Below the pieces are notes generated by a model. That model was not told the origin of the DNA and made no database searches. It worked only from the letters and a program-made list of their open reading frames with translations. A DNA stretch of 64,000 bases from Empedobacter sedimenti (GTDB taxonomy: Bacteria; Bacteroidota; Bacteroidia; Flavobacteriales; Weeksellaceae), in contig NZ_JASCQG010000013.1 in assembly GCF_030005555.1 (NCBI RefSeq), forward strand, positions 48,337 to 112,336. Direction: 5' to 3'. Of the stretch, positions 8,484-17,468 are shown piece by piece. The stretch's first letter is position 1; each line of letters starts with the position of its first letter. The position numbers were made by a program, and so were the translations under genes.

Positions 8484-10907
8484 ATGAAAAGAAATCTAAA
8501 TATTTTATTATTCACACTTCTTGGTGGTACTTTGTTTGCTCAGCAACCATCTTCAACAGTTTTGCAACATTGGTTGAAGGATGTAAAAGAGCCTGTTACA
8601 TTGAGTAATCCGCTGAAAAGTGCAAAAAACGGATTGAATAATTATCAAAATAAATCAAGCCTTGTTTATTGTGAACCAGAAGAAATTGCTACACCAGAAG
8701 AAATAACAAATGTGTTAATAAAAACGAAGTTAAATACTATTTTTAATCACGCAAGCGAAAATAATACAGCAATTGGTTATGAAGATTTTTCTGCGATTAG
8801 TGGAGGGAAAATAGGTCAAACATCGGATTATATTTTTACATTTCAAGGAGATACAAAAGGGCAGTATTATAGCTCTTATACAATCGCAATAGATTACAAT
8901 CAAGATGGTATTTTTGGGGCTGTAACGAACGATGATTTTTATAATACTAGAGAAATTATTAAAGTAGAAAACCTGTTGTTTAACTCGACTGGTAAAGACG
9001 GAAAGTCAGTTTCTCAGACAGTAATAGTTCCTCAAGATGCGGTTTTAGGCGAAACTAGAATGCGAATCATGAAGAGACAGACAGATAAAAAGTCTGCATT
9101 ACATCCTAAAAATGGATGTGATTTAGGATCTACTTATGGACAAATAGAAGAATATTCAATCACAATTGTACCCCCTTCAGTTTGTACCTCTACGCCAAAT
9201 GGAGCATTGTTACCAACTACATATATTCCCGTAAATGGTAGGTATAATTCAATTGCTAAAGATGCTGCTATAGGATCTTATGTAGATGTATTTGTGTACG
9301 AAGGAAATAATTATTACTTTGAATCATCTAATAAAAATGTGTTTGTATCTTTAAAAGATGTCGTAAATAATGTTAATTTAGGAGCGAGATATTCTAATTT
9401 AAATTGGATTAGTGATCGTACAGGCGTAGTTAGATTGTATTTGCATTCGAACGAAAACTGTGAGTTATTTACAGAAAAAACGGATCTTACATTATTAGTC
9501 AGAAATCCAAATAGAAATCCAATAAACGAACCATGTAATTTAGGAATACCGAGTGTTAATTTTCAATTAACAAAAGAATTAGGTGGAACAACCAATCAAG
9601 AAATTGCTTTAGATTTAAACGCTTATTCTGGACGAGGAGCAACAATTTCTGGTATAAAACTTAATCTTCAAGGTGATGCTACTAAAGTGGATTTTGAGCT
9701 ATTAGAGGATACAAATGGCTTGCCTTCTACAACAACAAATAAAATTGTTGGTAAAATAGTTTCAAAGAATTTAATCGGTACTTTTAATGGAAAGAAAAGT
9801 TATCAATATGACATAGATTTTGATAAACCAATAGTCTTAGACGCCTTAGAATCTGAAGCTCCTGTAAAAAAATGGTTAAAAATTGTGACTGATGCACAAG
9901 CTTTAGAAGTTAATACTAACTTTGTTATTAACTCAACTTTAGCAATCAAAAATTCTAAAGATAGCCAAGGTAAATGGAGTTTAGATGTAAATAGTGAAGC
10001 CGTTTATCAATTAAAATCTGAGTGTCAGTATAATATGTGTAAACAAACTGTGCCAGATAGCCCTAACATTGTTGAGAATGGAATAGATATGCCATATCTT
10101 GAGATAACGCCTGACAGACCTGTGGTAATAGATGTAATTGCCAAAAAAGGTAGTAAACTAGAAATTACAGGAATGGACATTTCAGCTTGGAATATGCTTT
10201 CTTCTATATTTGGAGGATCTATTACAGATGGACCTTCATCTTTTAAGTTAAAATTATTAAGCATTGACCCTAAAACAGGAAAAATGCATAATATGAATGA
10301 TGTTGGAGCATTAAAGGAAATAGAAATAGCTTCTACAGAGAACGAAAAAATACAATCATTAGTTTATAACATAGCTGAAGGAGCAATAGCTGTTCTTATA
10401 AAGAAAAAAATTAAAGTGAAATTTTCTCAGCCATTAATTTTAGATGGAGATAAAAGTGAAAAATATTGGTTGGTGCTTAATGATACTCAAAATATTTCAT
10501 TTTGGGATACTAATGCAAATGTTGATGCTGTAATAGGTGATTATCCTAAAAAGTTTGTTTTAGAAGCTTCGCCACCAGATAGACCTACTGATGATTATCT
10601 TGATCAAAATAGTGAAATCGTTTATAAATTAAACACAGTATGTGGCAATTTAGGAACTACAGAACTACAAAAATTAGAGAAAGTAAAAGTATCTCCTAAT
10701 CCGTTTAAAGATCAAGTTGTAATAGAATCTTTTGATAATATTAAACAGTTAGAAGTTTACAACATGGCAGGACTTCGCGTTACTACAAAAGAAACGAATA
10801 GCAAAACTGTTCAGTTAAATCTAGGTCATTTATCACCAGGTGTTTATATTGTTAAAATAGTTGATGATAAAGGAAAAGTAAATACTCAAAAAATAATAAA
10901 GAAATAA
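8484..10907 (+). CDS. T9SS-secreted GEVED-domain protein
   Basis: About 807 residues. An ATG at 8466 overlaps the previous stop, but the ATG at 8484 directly precedes a clean signal peptide ending in LFAQ and is preferred. Residues about 85-215 form a GEVED domain: YEDFS, the Asp-rich calcium-like IDYNQDGIF, and the closing GQIEEYSITI, a variant of the GEVEDY motif. The middle holds two related segments with YQL/YKLxxxC spacing. The C-terminus (VKVSPNPFKDQVVIES to TQKIIKK) is a type A T9SS sorting domain. It is co-transcribed with the M36 peptidase and may assist substrate binding or adhesion; that role is inferred. Confidence 0.85.
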   Translation: MKRNLNILLFTLLGGTLFAQQPSSTVLQHWLKDVKEPVTLSNPLKSAKNGLNNYQNKSSLVYCEPEEIATPEEITNVLIKTKLNTIFNHASENNTAIGYEDFSAISGGKIGQTSDYIFTFQGDTKGQYYSSYTIAIDYNQDGIFGAVTNDDFYNTREIIKVENLLFNSTGKDGKSVSQTVIVPQDAVLGETRMRIMKRQTDKKSALHPKNGCDLGSTYGQIEEYSITIVPPSVCTSTPNGALLPTTYIPVNGRYNSIAKDAAIGSYVDVFVYEGNNYYFESSNKNVFVSLKDVVNNVNLGARYSNLNWISDRTGVVRLYLHSNENCELFTEKTDLTLLVRNPNRNPINEPCNLGIPSVNFQLTKELGGTTNQEIALDLNAYSGRGATISGIKLNLQGDATKVDFELLEDTNGLPSTTTNKIVGKIVSKNLIGTFNGKKSYQYDIDFDKPIVLDALESEAPVKKWLKIVTDAQALEVNTNFVINSTLAIKNSKDSQGKWSLDVNSEAVYQLKSECQYNMCKQTVPDSPNIVENGIDMPYLEITPDRPVVIDVIAKKGSKLEITGMDISAWNMLSSIFGGSITDGPSSFKLKLLSIDPKTGKMHNMNDVGALKEIEIASTENEKIQSLVYNIAEGAIAVLIKKKIKVKFSQPLILDGDKSEKYWLVLNDTQNISFWDTNANVDAVIGDYPKKFVLEASPPDRPTDDYLDQNSEIVYKLNTVCGNLGTTELQKLEKVKVSPNPFKDQVVIESFDNIKQLEVYNMAGLRVTTKETNSKTVQLNLGHLSPGVYIVKIVDDKGKVNTQKIIKK

Positions 10908-10939
10908 GAGTAATCTTAATTCTCATATCTATGTTAACA

Positions 10940-10970
10940 AGAGGAGTGAATAGTCACTCCTCTTTTTTTG
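10940..10970 (+). terminator. Rho-independent terminator after the T9SS cargo operon
   Basis: A perfect 10-bp stem (AGAGGAGTGA/TCACTCCTCT) with an ATAG loop, followed by seven Ts. Confidence 0.92.
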
Positions 10971-11070
10971 TGTTTGATAAAATTAAATTTCAGTTATATT
11001 AAGATATAAAAAAGTTTAATAAGTATTTATAATCGTATATTGCTGATTCAAACTAATAACCTTGTATAAG

Positions 11071-12402
11071 ATGAATTTTAAATTTATTGTTTCATTTATA
11101 CTCTTCTCTACCTCATATACATTCGCACAAACAAAACAAATTTTAATCGAAAATGTTCGAATTTTAGATCATAAATCGGCTTCACTCACAACTCCGATGA
11201 ATGTTTTAATCTCTGATCAAAAGATTGAAAAAATTAGTTCTACATCTATTTCAACAAAAAATCAAGATGTTGTAAAGATTAACGGAAAAGGAAAAACATT
11301 GATGCCAGGACTTATAGATGTCCATGTACACATGGTTTTTGGTGCTCTAACAATGCAACAAATGATGTCGGCAGATATGACTGAAGAAATGTTGATGAGC
11401 AAAGTTGCTGAAGGTTCTCAGAAGATGTTAATGAGAGGTTTTACAAGTGTTCGTGATGCCGGTGGACCAATTTTTCCACTCAAAATGGCAATTGATAAAG
11501 AAAAAGTTGTAGGACCACGTATTTGGCCTTCTGGCGCTACAATAAGTCAAACAGCTGGTCATGGAGATTTTAGAACTCCTGATGAACGATCTCGTCGATT
11601 TTTCGGAAAACCATCTCGCGCAGAACTATTAGGAGCTACTTTTATTGCTGATGGTCGAGATGAGGTTTTGACAGCAACAAGAGAAAATTTACGTTTCGGA
11701 GCAAGTCAAATTAAATTGATGGCTGGTGGAGGAACTTCTTCTGCCTATGATCCGATTGATGTAACACAATATACTTTTGATGAAATGAAAGCAGCTGTAG
11801 ATGCAGCAGAAGATTGGGGAACGTATGTAATGGTGCATGCTTATACTCCAAGAGCGGTACAAAGAGCAGTAGAGGCTGGAGTAAAATCAATAGAGCACGG
11901 ACAAATGTTGGACGAAGAAACTCTTAAAATTCTTGCTAATAAAGGTGTTTGGTTAAGTCTTCAGAATTTGATGGACAATAATGATAACATGGATGCTCAA
12001 CGTAAAGAAAAGCGTAAACCAGTTTTAGATGGACAAGATAAAGTATGGCCTTTAGCTAAAAAACTAGGTGTGAAATTAGCTTGGGGAACAGACTTTTTGT
12101 TTGAACCTGAACTAAATGATGAGCAAAATAGTTATATTTTACGTTTACAAAAATGGTTTACAAATGCTGAAATCCTAAAAATGATCACGCAAGATAATGG
12201 TGAATTATTGCAGTTATCAGGTTTGCGTAGTCCATATCCAGGGAAATTAGGTGTTGTAGAAGAGCAGGCGTTAGCCGATTTGCTATTGGTTGACGGAAAT
12301 CCATTAAAAGATTTATCAATCATCACAAATCCTGAGAAAAATTTTCTGGTTATTATAAAAGACGGTCGTATTTATAAAAACACAATGAAAACGAATAAAT
12401 AA
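11071..12402 (+). CDS. Exported amidohydrolase-family metal-dependent hydrolase
   Basis: About 443 residues. A TTG codon at 11062 extends the frame by three residues, but the ATG at 11071 begins a normal signal peptide ending in FAQ. Amidohydrolase signatures are present: DVHVHM (HxH metal ligands, near residue 86), VHAYTP with a metal-binding histidine, SIEHG, and GTDFLF with the late aspartate. The closest well-known relatives are imidazolonepropionase-like and Xaa-Pro dipeptidase-like amidohydrolases. The substrate, perhaps an N-acyl or prolyl peptide in the periplasm, is not determined. It is a single gene facing the minus-strand DUF2975/XRE pair. Confidence 0.85.
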   Translation: MNFKFIVSFILFSTSYTFAQTKQILIENVRILDHKSASLTTPMNVLISDQKIEKISSTSISTKNQDVVKINGKGKTLMPGLIDVHVHMVFGALTMQQMMSADMTEEMLMSKVAEGSQKMLMRGFTSVRDAGGPIFPLKMAIDKEKVVGPRIWPSGATISQTAGHGDFRTPDERSRRFFGKPSRAELLGATFIADGRDEVLTATRENLRFGASQIKLMAGGGTSSAYDPIDVTQYTFDEMKAAVDAAEDWGTYVMVHAYTPRAVQRAVEAGVKSIEHGQMLDEETLKILANKGVWLSLQNLMDNNDNMDAQRKEKRKPVLDGQDKVWPLAKKLGVKLAWGTDFLFEPELNDEQNSYILRLQKWFTNAEILKMITQDNGELLQLSGLRSPYPGKLGVVEEQALADLLLVDGNPLKDLSIITNPEKNFLVIIKDGRIYKNTMKTNK

Positions 12403-12407
12403 CCTGT

Positions 12408-12617
12408 TTACGAGATATTTTCGTAATCTATAATATCACCAGGTTTACAATCTAATGCTTTGCAAATGGCATCTAATGTCTCGAAGCGAATTGCTTTTGC
12501 CTTTCCATTTTTCAGAATGGAAAGGTTAGAAAGCGTTATACCAACTTTTTCGCTCAACTCGTTTAATGACATTTTTCGTTTTGCCATCATTACATCCAAA
12601 TTAATAATAATTGCCAT
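12408..12617 (-). CDS. Small XRE/Cro-CI-type regulator (YozG-like)
   Basis: A 69-aa protein that is almost entirely an HTH: LNELSEKVGITLSNLSILKNGK contains the turn and recognition helix, and the end LCKPGDIIDYE-like segment (CKPGDIIDYE) is typical of YozG-like regulators. It starts three bases after the DUF2975 stop, so the two form an operon. Such regulator/DUF2975 pairs are common in Bacteroidetes and Firmicutes; the signal is unknown. Confidence 0.88.
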   Translation of the reverse strand: MAIIINLDVMMAKRKMSLNELSEKVGITLSNLSILKNGKAKAIRFETLDAICKALDCKPGDIIDYENIS

Positions 12618-12620
12618 AAT

Positions 12621-13238
12621 CTAAATTGTTAAGTCGTTTTCTTCTTTGATATCTAAACTTTGTTTCAAAGCTACGGCAAATGCAAGAATTATTAATCCCG
12701 TAATAATAGAAGAAATATCAATCATATTATCCGTCGCTAAGGTATAATTTGAGTTTTGAATATATTTTTCCAATTGATAATTCTTGATGAAATTTAGACT
12801 CGAATCAATCAATGTAAAAGCAATTAGCGAAAAACCATTATACAATAATGTGTTATAAGTGCTTTTTTCAAAAAGTTGTCCTTTAATAAAACGTTTAACT
12901 AAACGAATAATAGAAACAAGGTAGAAGATAAATGCAAAAGCAGCTAACATATATAAAACCCAAATGTAAAAAGGGTAAATATTCAAGCTTTTGTCTGTGT
13001 GAACTTCTAAATCAATTTTACTTGCCGTAATATCTCCATTGATATTCGGGATTTGAATAGTTGAAGTTTTGTCTGAGTTTGGGACAACACTAAAATATAC
13101 ATAAGATTCTTTTGAGTTTCCCTCGTTATACCCTCTTTCAAAATCACTGTAATGCCCATTAACGACAAGATCTGCAAATGGAAGAAGAATTAATAATAAT
13201 CCAATTATTTTTAAGTACAGCTTAGAGTTTGTTTTCAT
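12621..13238 (-). CDS. DUF2975 family membrane protein
   Basis: A 205-aa membrane protein. One hydrophobic segment is near the N-terminus (9-25), then comes a soluble loop of about 60 residues, then three more segments. The layout and its partnership with a small XRE regulator directly downstream match DUF2975 proteins, which are usually encoded next to such regulators and are of unknown function. A model in which the membrane protein modulates the regulator is inference. A TATATTTG -7 element on the minus strand (13258-13265) and a long inverted repeat (13282-13326) lie upstream. Confidence 0.82.
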   Translation of the reverse strand: MKTNSKLYLKIIGLLLILLPFADLVVNGHYSDFERGYNEGNSKESYVYFSVVPNSDKTSTIQIPNINGDITASKIDLEVHTDKSLNIYPFYIWVLYMLAAFAFIFYLVSIIRLVKRFIKGQLFEKSTYNTLLYNGFSLIAFTLIDSSLNFIKNYQLEKYIQNSNYTLATDNMIDISSIITGLIILAFAVALKQSLDIKEENDLTI

Positions 13239-13257
13239 ATTAGATGTTTTTGTTGTA

Positions 13258-13265
13258 CAAATATA
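13258..13265 (-). promoter_or_regulatory. -7 promoter element of the DUF2975/XRE operon
   Basis: Read on the minus strand this is TATATTTG, an exact TAnnTTTG match, about 20 bp before the ATG. Confidence 0.55.
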
Positions 13266-13281
13266 AAAGTAAATTTTTCGT

Positions 13282-13326
13282 AATTCAAAATAAATTTATT
13301 GTAAAACGATAAATTTATTTTGAATT
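13282..13326. repeat. 18-bp perfect inverted repeat between divergent genes
   Basis: The arms 13282-13299 and 13309-13326 are exact reverse complements separated by nine bases, and there is no T-tract. It sits between the divergent DUF2975/XRE and LrgA/LrgB promoters, so an operator is more likely than a terminator. The XRE protein nearby is a candidate ligand (inference). Confidence 0.7.
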
Positions 13327-13441
13327 GCAATATTCATGTTTCATCTTAACTATCAACTAAATCGAATAATTTCTACAAAAATTATAAAGAAGAATGATCA
13401 AAATAATGCCTAGATAGTTATTCAGAAAAGTCAATTCATTG

Positions 13442-13450
13442 TAACTTTGC
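13442..13450 (+). promoter_or_regulatory. -7 promoter element of lrgA-lrgB
   Basis: TAACTTTGC is an exact TAnnTTTGC match, 18 bp before the ATG at 13468. Confidence 0.6.
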
Positions 13451-13467
13451 AACACAAATTTAGAACA

Positions 13468-13812
13468 ATGAATTTAGTAAAACAGGTTGCAATTATCTTT
13501 GGTTGCTTGGCATTTGGCGAGCTTGTTGTTTACCTTACACATATTAAAATGCCTTCTAGTATTATTGGTCTTATTTTACTTTGGACGCTACTAAAAACCA
13601 AAGTGATAAAAGTAGAAGACGTAGAATCTATCAGTAATTTTTTGATTAAGAATATGGGGATATTTTTCGTGCCGCCTTGTGTTGCAATGCTAAATTATTT
13701 CGGAATTTTAAGTCAATCCATTGTTCCTATTTTAGTAGCTACTTTAGTAAGTACAATTTTAGTGGTTTTATTTACTGGATTAACACATCAATTTTTAAGA
13801 AACAGAAAATGA
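13468..13812 (+). CDS. CidA/LrgA family holin-like membrane protein
   Basis: About 114 residues with four hydrophobic segments. KMPSSIIGLILLWTLL and IFFVPPCVAMLNYF are the conserved LrgA/CidA stretches. These small proteins oligomerise in the inner membrane with LrgB/CidB and affect murein hydrolase activity, pyruvate/overflow metabolism and cell lysis in other bacteria. A TTG at 13447 would extend the frame but lies inside the -7 element, so the ATG at 13468 is the start. The stop overlaps the lrgB ATG (ATGA), indicating coupling. Confidence 0.88.
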   Translation: MNLVKQVAIIFGCLAFGELVVYLTHIKMPSSIIGLILLWTLLKTKVIKVEDVESISNFLIKNMGIFFVPPCVAMLNYFGILSQSIVPILVATLVSTILVVLFTGLTHQFLRNRK

Positions 13813-14507
13813 TATTCTTCTCAAATCCAACGTTTTTATTATTCTTGACTTTAGCATTATACGCTTCTGGAGTTTATTTGAGCGAAAAATACAAATGGAT
13901 TATATTCAATCCAATTATTTTATCAATGTTTGTATTAATCGTTTATTGTTTAGTTCTCAATGTATCGTATGACCAATATGAAAAAGCTGGTCAATACATC
14001 GATTTTTTTCTAAAACCTTCTATTGTTGCTTTAGCAATTCCGTTGTATTCGCAATGGGACAAAATTAAAAAACAATTAGTGCCAATACTTACAAGTCAGA
14101 TAGTTGGTTGTTTGGTCGGTATTTTATCTGTAGTGATAATTGCTAAATTATGCGGAGCAGAAAAAGAAATTATTTTGTCTTTGGCACCAAAATCTGTAAG
14201 TACTCCAATTGCATTAGAGGTTTCGAAATCTGTGAACGGAATACCGTCAATAACTGCTGCAGCTGTTATGATTACAGGTATTTTTGGAAGTATGGTAGGC
14301 TTCAAAATTCTAAATCTTTCACGTATTACAAAACCAATGTCGCAAGGTATTGCAATGGGAACTTCTTCTCACGCAATGGGAACGATGCGAGCGTTAGAAA
14401 TTAGTGATAAATATGGTGCTTTTGCTTCTGTCGGAATGATTTTTAATGGAATTTTAACTGCAATCTTAGCGCCAATAATTCTTCAGATTTTGAGTGATTA
14501 TTTGTAG
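13809..14507 (+). CDS. lrgB: LrgB/CidB family membrane protein
   Basis: About 232 residues with several hydrophobic segments. The family hallmarks LAPKSVSTPIALE, ITGIFGSMVG and GTSSHAMGTMRALE are all present. The open frame runs further upstream, but the ATG at 13809, overlapping the lrgA stop by four bases, gives the standard LrgB length. It partners LrgA; in plants and bacteria LrgAB-type proteins have been linked to glycolate/pyruvate transport, so either export of such acids or control of autolysis is possible. Confidence 0.9.
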   Translation: MIFFSNPTFLLFLTLALYASGVYLSEKYKWIIFNPIILSMFVLIVYCLVLNVSYDQYEKAGQYIDFFLKPSIVALAIPLYSQWDKIKKQLVPILTSQIVGCLVGILSVVIIAKLCGAEKEIILSLAPKSVSTPIALEVSKSVNGIPSITAAAVMITGIFGSMVGFKILNLSRITKPMSQGIAMGTSSHAMGTMRALEISDKYGAFASVGMIFNGILTAILAPIILQILSDYL

Positions 14508-14511
14508 AGTA

Positions 14512-14718
14512 TTATAAATTCAGAAACTTTCTTAAAGCTGAACTTCTTATCAATTTGATGAAGAATAAAAGTATTGCGCTAATTTTTATTACACTACCAA
14601 TAAACAAAATCAGATTTGCGGAAATAAAGGGATTATAATGTGTGATTTTACATAAAGCGCCAATTGTAATAACAATAATTCCTGTTATAAAAAGAAGTAG
14701 AATGTATTTTATCTTCAT
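14512..14718 (-). CDS. Small two-helix membrane protein
   Basis: A 68-aa protein with two hydrophobic helices (about 4-24 and 34-58). The GALCKITHYNP stretch after the first helix resembles the start of GldL-type and related small Bacteroidetes membrane proteins, but the match is short, so no function is given. It follows DUF4256 by two bases on the same strand and is probably co-transcribed with it. Confidence 0.6.
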   Translation of the reverse strand: MKIKYILLLFITGIIVITIGALCKITHYNPFISANLILFIGSVIKISAILLFFIKLIRSSALRKFLNL

Positions 14719-14720
14719 GT

Positions 14721-15281
14721 TTATAATTTTAATTTTCCTCTAAAACCACGAGCAGCATAGTAAGATTGAGCTCCGTTGTGGTAAATAAAAACGGTCCCGT
14801 AACGATAATCGCCAAAAATAGCACCGCCTAGTTTGCGGATATTTTCGGGTGTTTTTAACCAACTTGATGTTTTTTGATCTACAACGACAACTTTTTGTAA
14901 AGCGCGATAATCTTGTTCTGTTAACAATTCAATTTTCATGGTTTTAGCTAAATCTATTGCGTTATTTTTGGGCTGATGTTCTTTACGAGAAATCTGTCCT
15001 TCGTAATCATAAGAAAAGCTTCGTCTTTCTTTTGGGCTTTCTGCAGAACAATCTGCAAAGTAAATTTCGTTATTGTTTTCAAGAAAAATAACATCAGGTT
15101 CGCCTCCTGATATTTCCATTTCATTCAGAGACCAAACTTTTTCTGGTTGATTGACTATTTTTTCTTCTACAATTTTCCAGTCCAAACCTTCATGTCTAGA
15201 TATGTTTTTTTCGAATCGTTGTTTCAGAATTGAGATTAATTCAGTTTCCTTTTCTTTGGTCAATATTTGATTTTTTGCCAT
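14721..15281 (-). CDS. DUF4256 domain-containing protein
   Basis: A 186-aa soluble protein without a signal peptide. Its whole length matches what I know of DUF4256: an N-terminal helical part (LISILKQRFEKNISRHEGLDW), the SGGEPDVI and ADCSAESPKERRSFSYD motifs, and the C-terminal GTVFIYHNGAQSYYAARGFRG. The function of this family is unknown. The small membrane protein gene follows two bases downstream. Confidence 0.85.
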   Translation of the reverse strand: MAKNQILTKEKETELISILKQRFEKNISRHEGLDWKIVEEKIVNQPEKVWSLNEMEISGGEPDVIFLENNNEIYFADCSAESPKERRSFSYDYEGQISRKEHQPKNNAIDLAKTMKIELLTEQDYRALQKVVVVDQKTSSWLKTPENIRKLGGAIFGDYRYGTVFIYHNGAQSYYAARGFRGKLKL

Positions 15282-15323
15282 AAAATAACTTTGTATTAAA
15301 GATATAAAGTTTAATTCTATAAA

Positions 15324-16823
15324 TTAATCTTCATTGTTAATTAACTTCATAGTAGCTTCGTATGGCGTAACATTCTGTTTTATTGCAATCATCCATCCCA
15401 AGAAACTTTTCAAGAAAATATCACCTTTTTGTTCATTATTAATCAAGTTATTTAGTTTTTCATTAAAAGAATGATGTTGAATAATTTCTGGTTTAAGTAA
15501 GTATTTCTCGATAATTAAGATGTAATCCATTACAATTTGTTCTTTGGTTTGATATAAATAATTTTTGTAACGACGCTTGAAACTTTTGATGCGAGATAAA
15601 GCATAATCAGTGTGTTCGAATTGCGAGTGTATCAAAATTTCCATCATATTTTTTCTGATTGTCCACAGCATTCCCATTTTTTTCTCGTACCAAGCATCTG
15701 TGTGAGAAAGTTTAGCAATTATTTTTAAAGCATTTTTGTCTAAAAGTTGACCTAAAATCATAGCTTGCGTTGCGACTAAATCGTCAATGTCTTCTTGTTT
15801 TGTGTTTTTATTTTTCGTTTTTAAAGTATTTTCAATTGTTTTAATAGCTAAAAACGAATTGTTTGTAAAATGATAAAGTAAACTGAAGAGTAGTTGGTAA
15901 CGAGGGTTATAAACAGAAAAATAAATATTGTTTTGTTTTTGCATTAATGTCAACATTTCATTTAAGTAAGTTTTACATTCGTCAAATTTTTGACTTCTAA
16001 AACTATAATTAGCTAAGTAATAAATTATCTGAATGTGGTAAAAAAGATGATTGTCAGCAGAATCTTTTTTGCTTTCAATAAATTGTTGAGCGGTTTTAAT
16101 GAAACTTTCTATAAGTTGATAATTTTGTTTGATTGAGGCATATTCATTGGCAATGAAAAGTATCTGAACCAAGGATTTGTATGTCAAAATATCTTCTAAA
16201 GAATGGTTGAATTGTCGTAATGTTGAAGAAAGTAAATCATTCAGGTTAGTAATTTTTCCTTTTAACTGAATTTCCTGAAACTCTTTTCTCAATAAAGCAT
16301 AAATAACATTTAATTTTGCTTCATTCTTAATTTGTTTTTGATTAAATTCAAACTCTATTGTTAATTTATTCAAATCCTCTGCAGGATTGAGATGAGCGTA
16401 TTGTAATCGAGTTAAATAGATCTCGTTCAATAAGCTGTATTGTTCTAGTTTTTTTGCAAATTTTTCCGCTTTTTGTAAAGATTTGAAAGCAATTTTATTC
16501 CACTCATTCTCAAAAAAATATCTACTTACAATCAATAATCGTAACGCTTCGTTTCCTTCAGCATTATTTTTCTCAAAAGTTTTGTTTGAAAGGAATAGGA
16601 TTAATGCATCTGATAATCTTTTTCGTAAAGCATGGTAAGCATCATTACTAATTTTTGCTTCAGCTTTAAACTTGTTTTTATTATTTATATCATCAGTTTT
16701 TAAATATTTTAATAACTGAATATTTTTAGTGTCATTTCGTTTATTCTTCTTTTTTAAAAACGTTTTAAATTCTTTTATATCAGTTTTATTTAAGCTATTT
16801 ATTAAGTCAGATAATGAATCCAT
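15324..16823 (-). CDS. Conserved Bacteroidetes helical-repeat protein, function unknown
   Basis: A 499-aa, lysine- and leucine-rich, all-helical protein with no signal peptide or membrane segment. Stretches of paired helices of about 35 residues (for example around 105-180 and 230-330) look like TPR-type repeats, so a scaffold or protein-binding role is plausible. The N-terminal helix MDSLSDLINSLNKTDIKEF is typical of a Bacteroidetes family of unknown function. It is a single gene divergent from the YiaA-like gene. Confidence 0.65.
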   Translation of the reverse strand: MDSLSDLINSLNKTDIKEFKTFLKKKNKRNDTKNIQLLKYLKTDDINNKNKFKAEAKISNDAYHALRKRLSDALILFLSNKTFEKNNAEGNEALRLLIVSRYFFENEWNKIAFKSLQKAEKFAKKLEQYSLLNEIYLTRLQYAHLNPAEDLNKLTIEFEFNQKQIKNEAKLNVIYALLRKEFQEIQLKGKITNLNDLLSSTLRQFNHSLEDILTYKSLVQILFIANEYASIKQNYQLIESFIKTAQQFIESKKDSADNHLFYHIQIIYYLANYSFRSQKFDECKTYLNEMLTLMQKQNNIYFSVYNPRYQLLFSLLYHFTNNSFLAIKTIENTLKTKNKNTKQEDIDDLVATQAMILGQLLDKNALKIIAKLSHTDAWYEKKMGMLWTIRKNMMEILIHSQFEHTDYALSRIKSFKRRYKNYLYQTKEQIVMDYILIIEKYLLKPEIIQHHSFNEKLNNLINNEQKGDIFLKSFLGWMIAIKQNVTPYEATMKLINNED

Positions 16824-16956
16824 TTTGATGTAGTTGAATGTATATTTAAAAATAATAAATATTATTTAATCGTCAGTTTTTAATTGAAATTGATTTTGAA
16901 GAATTGTTTACTTCTCAGAAATTTGCTTCATAATTAATCATTAAAAAACTGAACTT

Positions 16957-17430
16957 ATGGAAACAATTCAAAACACAAATGAAACTGAACAAAAAGTAAA
17001 ATCTACAAAACGTGATAATGGTAGAAGTCCTCTAAAACCTACGCCTGCATTTATTGGTGCGTCTTGGTTAGCCTTGTTTGCTGGTACAATTGGTTATTGT
17101 GTCGGATTATGGAATGCAACAATGCAATTGAATGAAAAAGGATATTATTTTACAATTCTACTATTTGGATTATTTTCGGTAATTTCTGTACAAAAAAGTG
17201 TTCGAGATAAGGCGGAAGGTTTACCTGTAACAGAAATTTATTATGGTTTGAGTTGGTTTGCTACAATTGCATCAATTGTATTATTAACGATAGGTTTATG
17301 GAACGCAGATTTATTGTTGAGCGAAAAAGGATTTTACGGAATGTCTTTCGCATTGAGTGTCTTCTCTGCGATTGCAGTTCAAAAAAATACACGTGATTCA
17401 AAAGTAATTGATTCAAAAGAAAAATTATAA
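16957..17430 (+). CDS. YiaA/YiaB family inner-membrane protein (two repeats)
   Basis: A 157-aa protein with four hydrophobic segments arranged as two copies of the YiaAB two-helix domain. Each copy contains a GLWNA motif followed by an L-x-EKG(Y/F)(Y/G) turn and ends in QK(S/N)(V/T)RD (about residues 27-85 and 91-150). The N-terminal 25 residues are charged and cytoplasmic. The function of YiaA/YiaB proteins is unknown. A bidirectional terminator separates it from the convergent lipoprotein gene. Confidence 0.85.
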   Translation: METIQNTNETEQKVKSTKRDNGRSPLKPTPAFIGASWLALFAGTIGYCVGLWNATMQLNEKGYYFTILLFGLFSVISVQKSVRDKAEGLPVTEIYYGLSWFATIASIVLLTIGLWNADLLLSEKGFYGMSFALSVFSAIAVQKNTRDSKVIDSKEKL

Positions 17431-17432
17431 GT

Positions 17433-17468
17433 CAAAAAAAGCAAGTTTTTACAACTTGCTTTTTTTTT
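17433..17468. terminator. Bidirectional terminator
   Basis: The stem GCAAGTT/AACTTGC (17441-17447 and 17453-17459) is flanked by an A-run on the left and a T-run on the right, so it can serve both convergent genes. Confidence 0.88.

Noticed and set aside
13677..13808. Upstream extension of the LrgB frame inside lrgA
   Set aside because: It overlaps lrgA in another frame; the ATG at 13809 with ATGA overlap gives the normal LrgB length.
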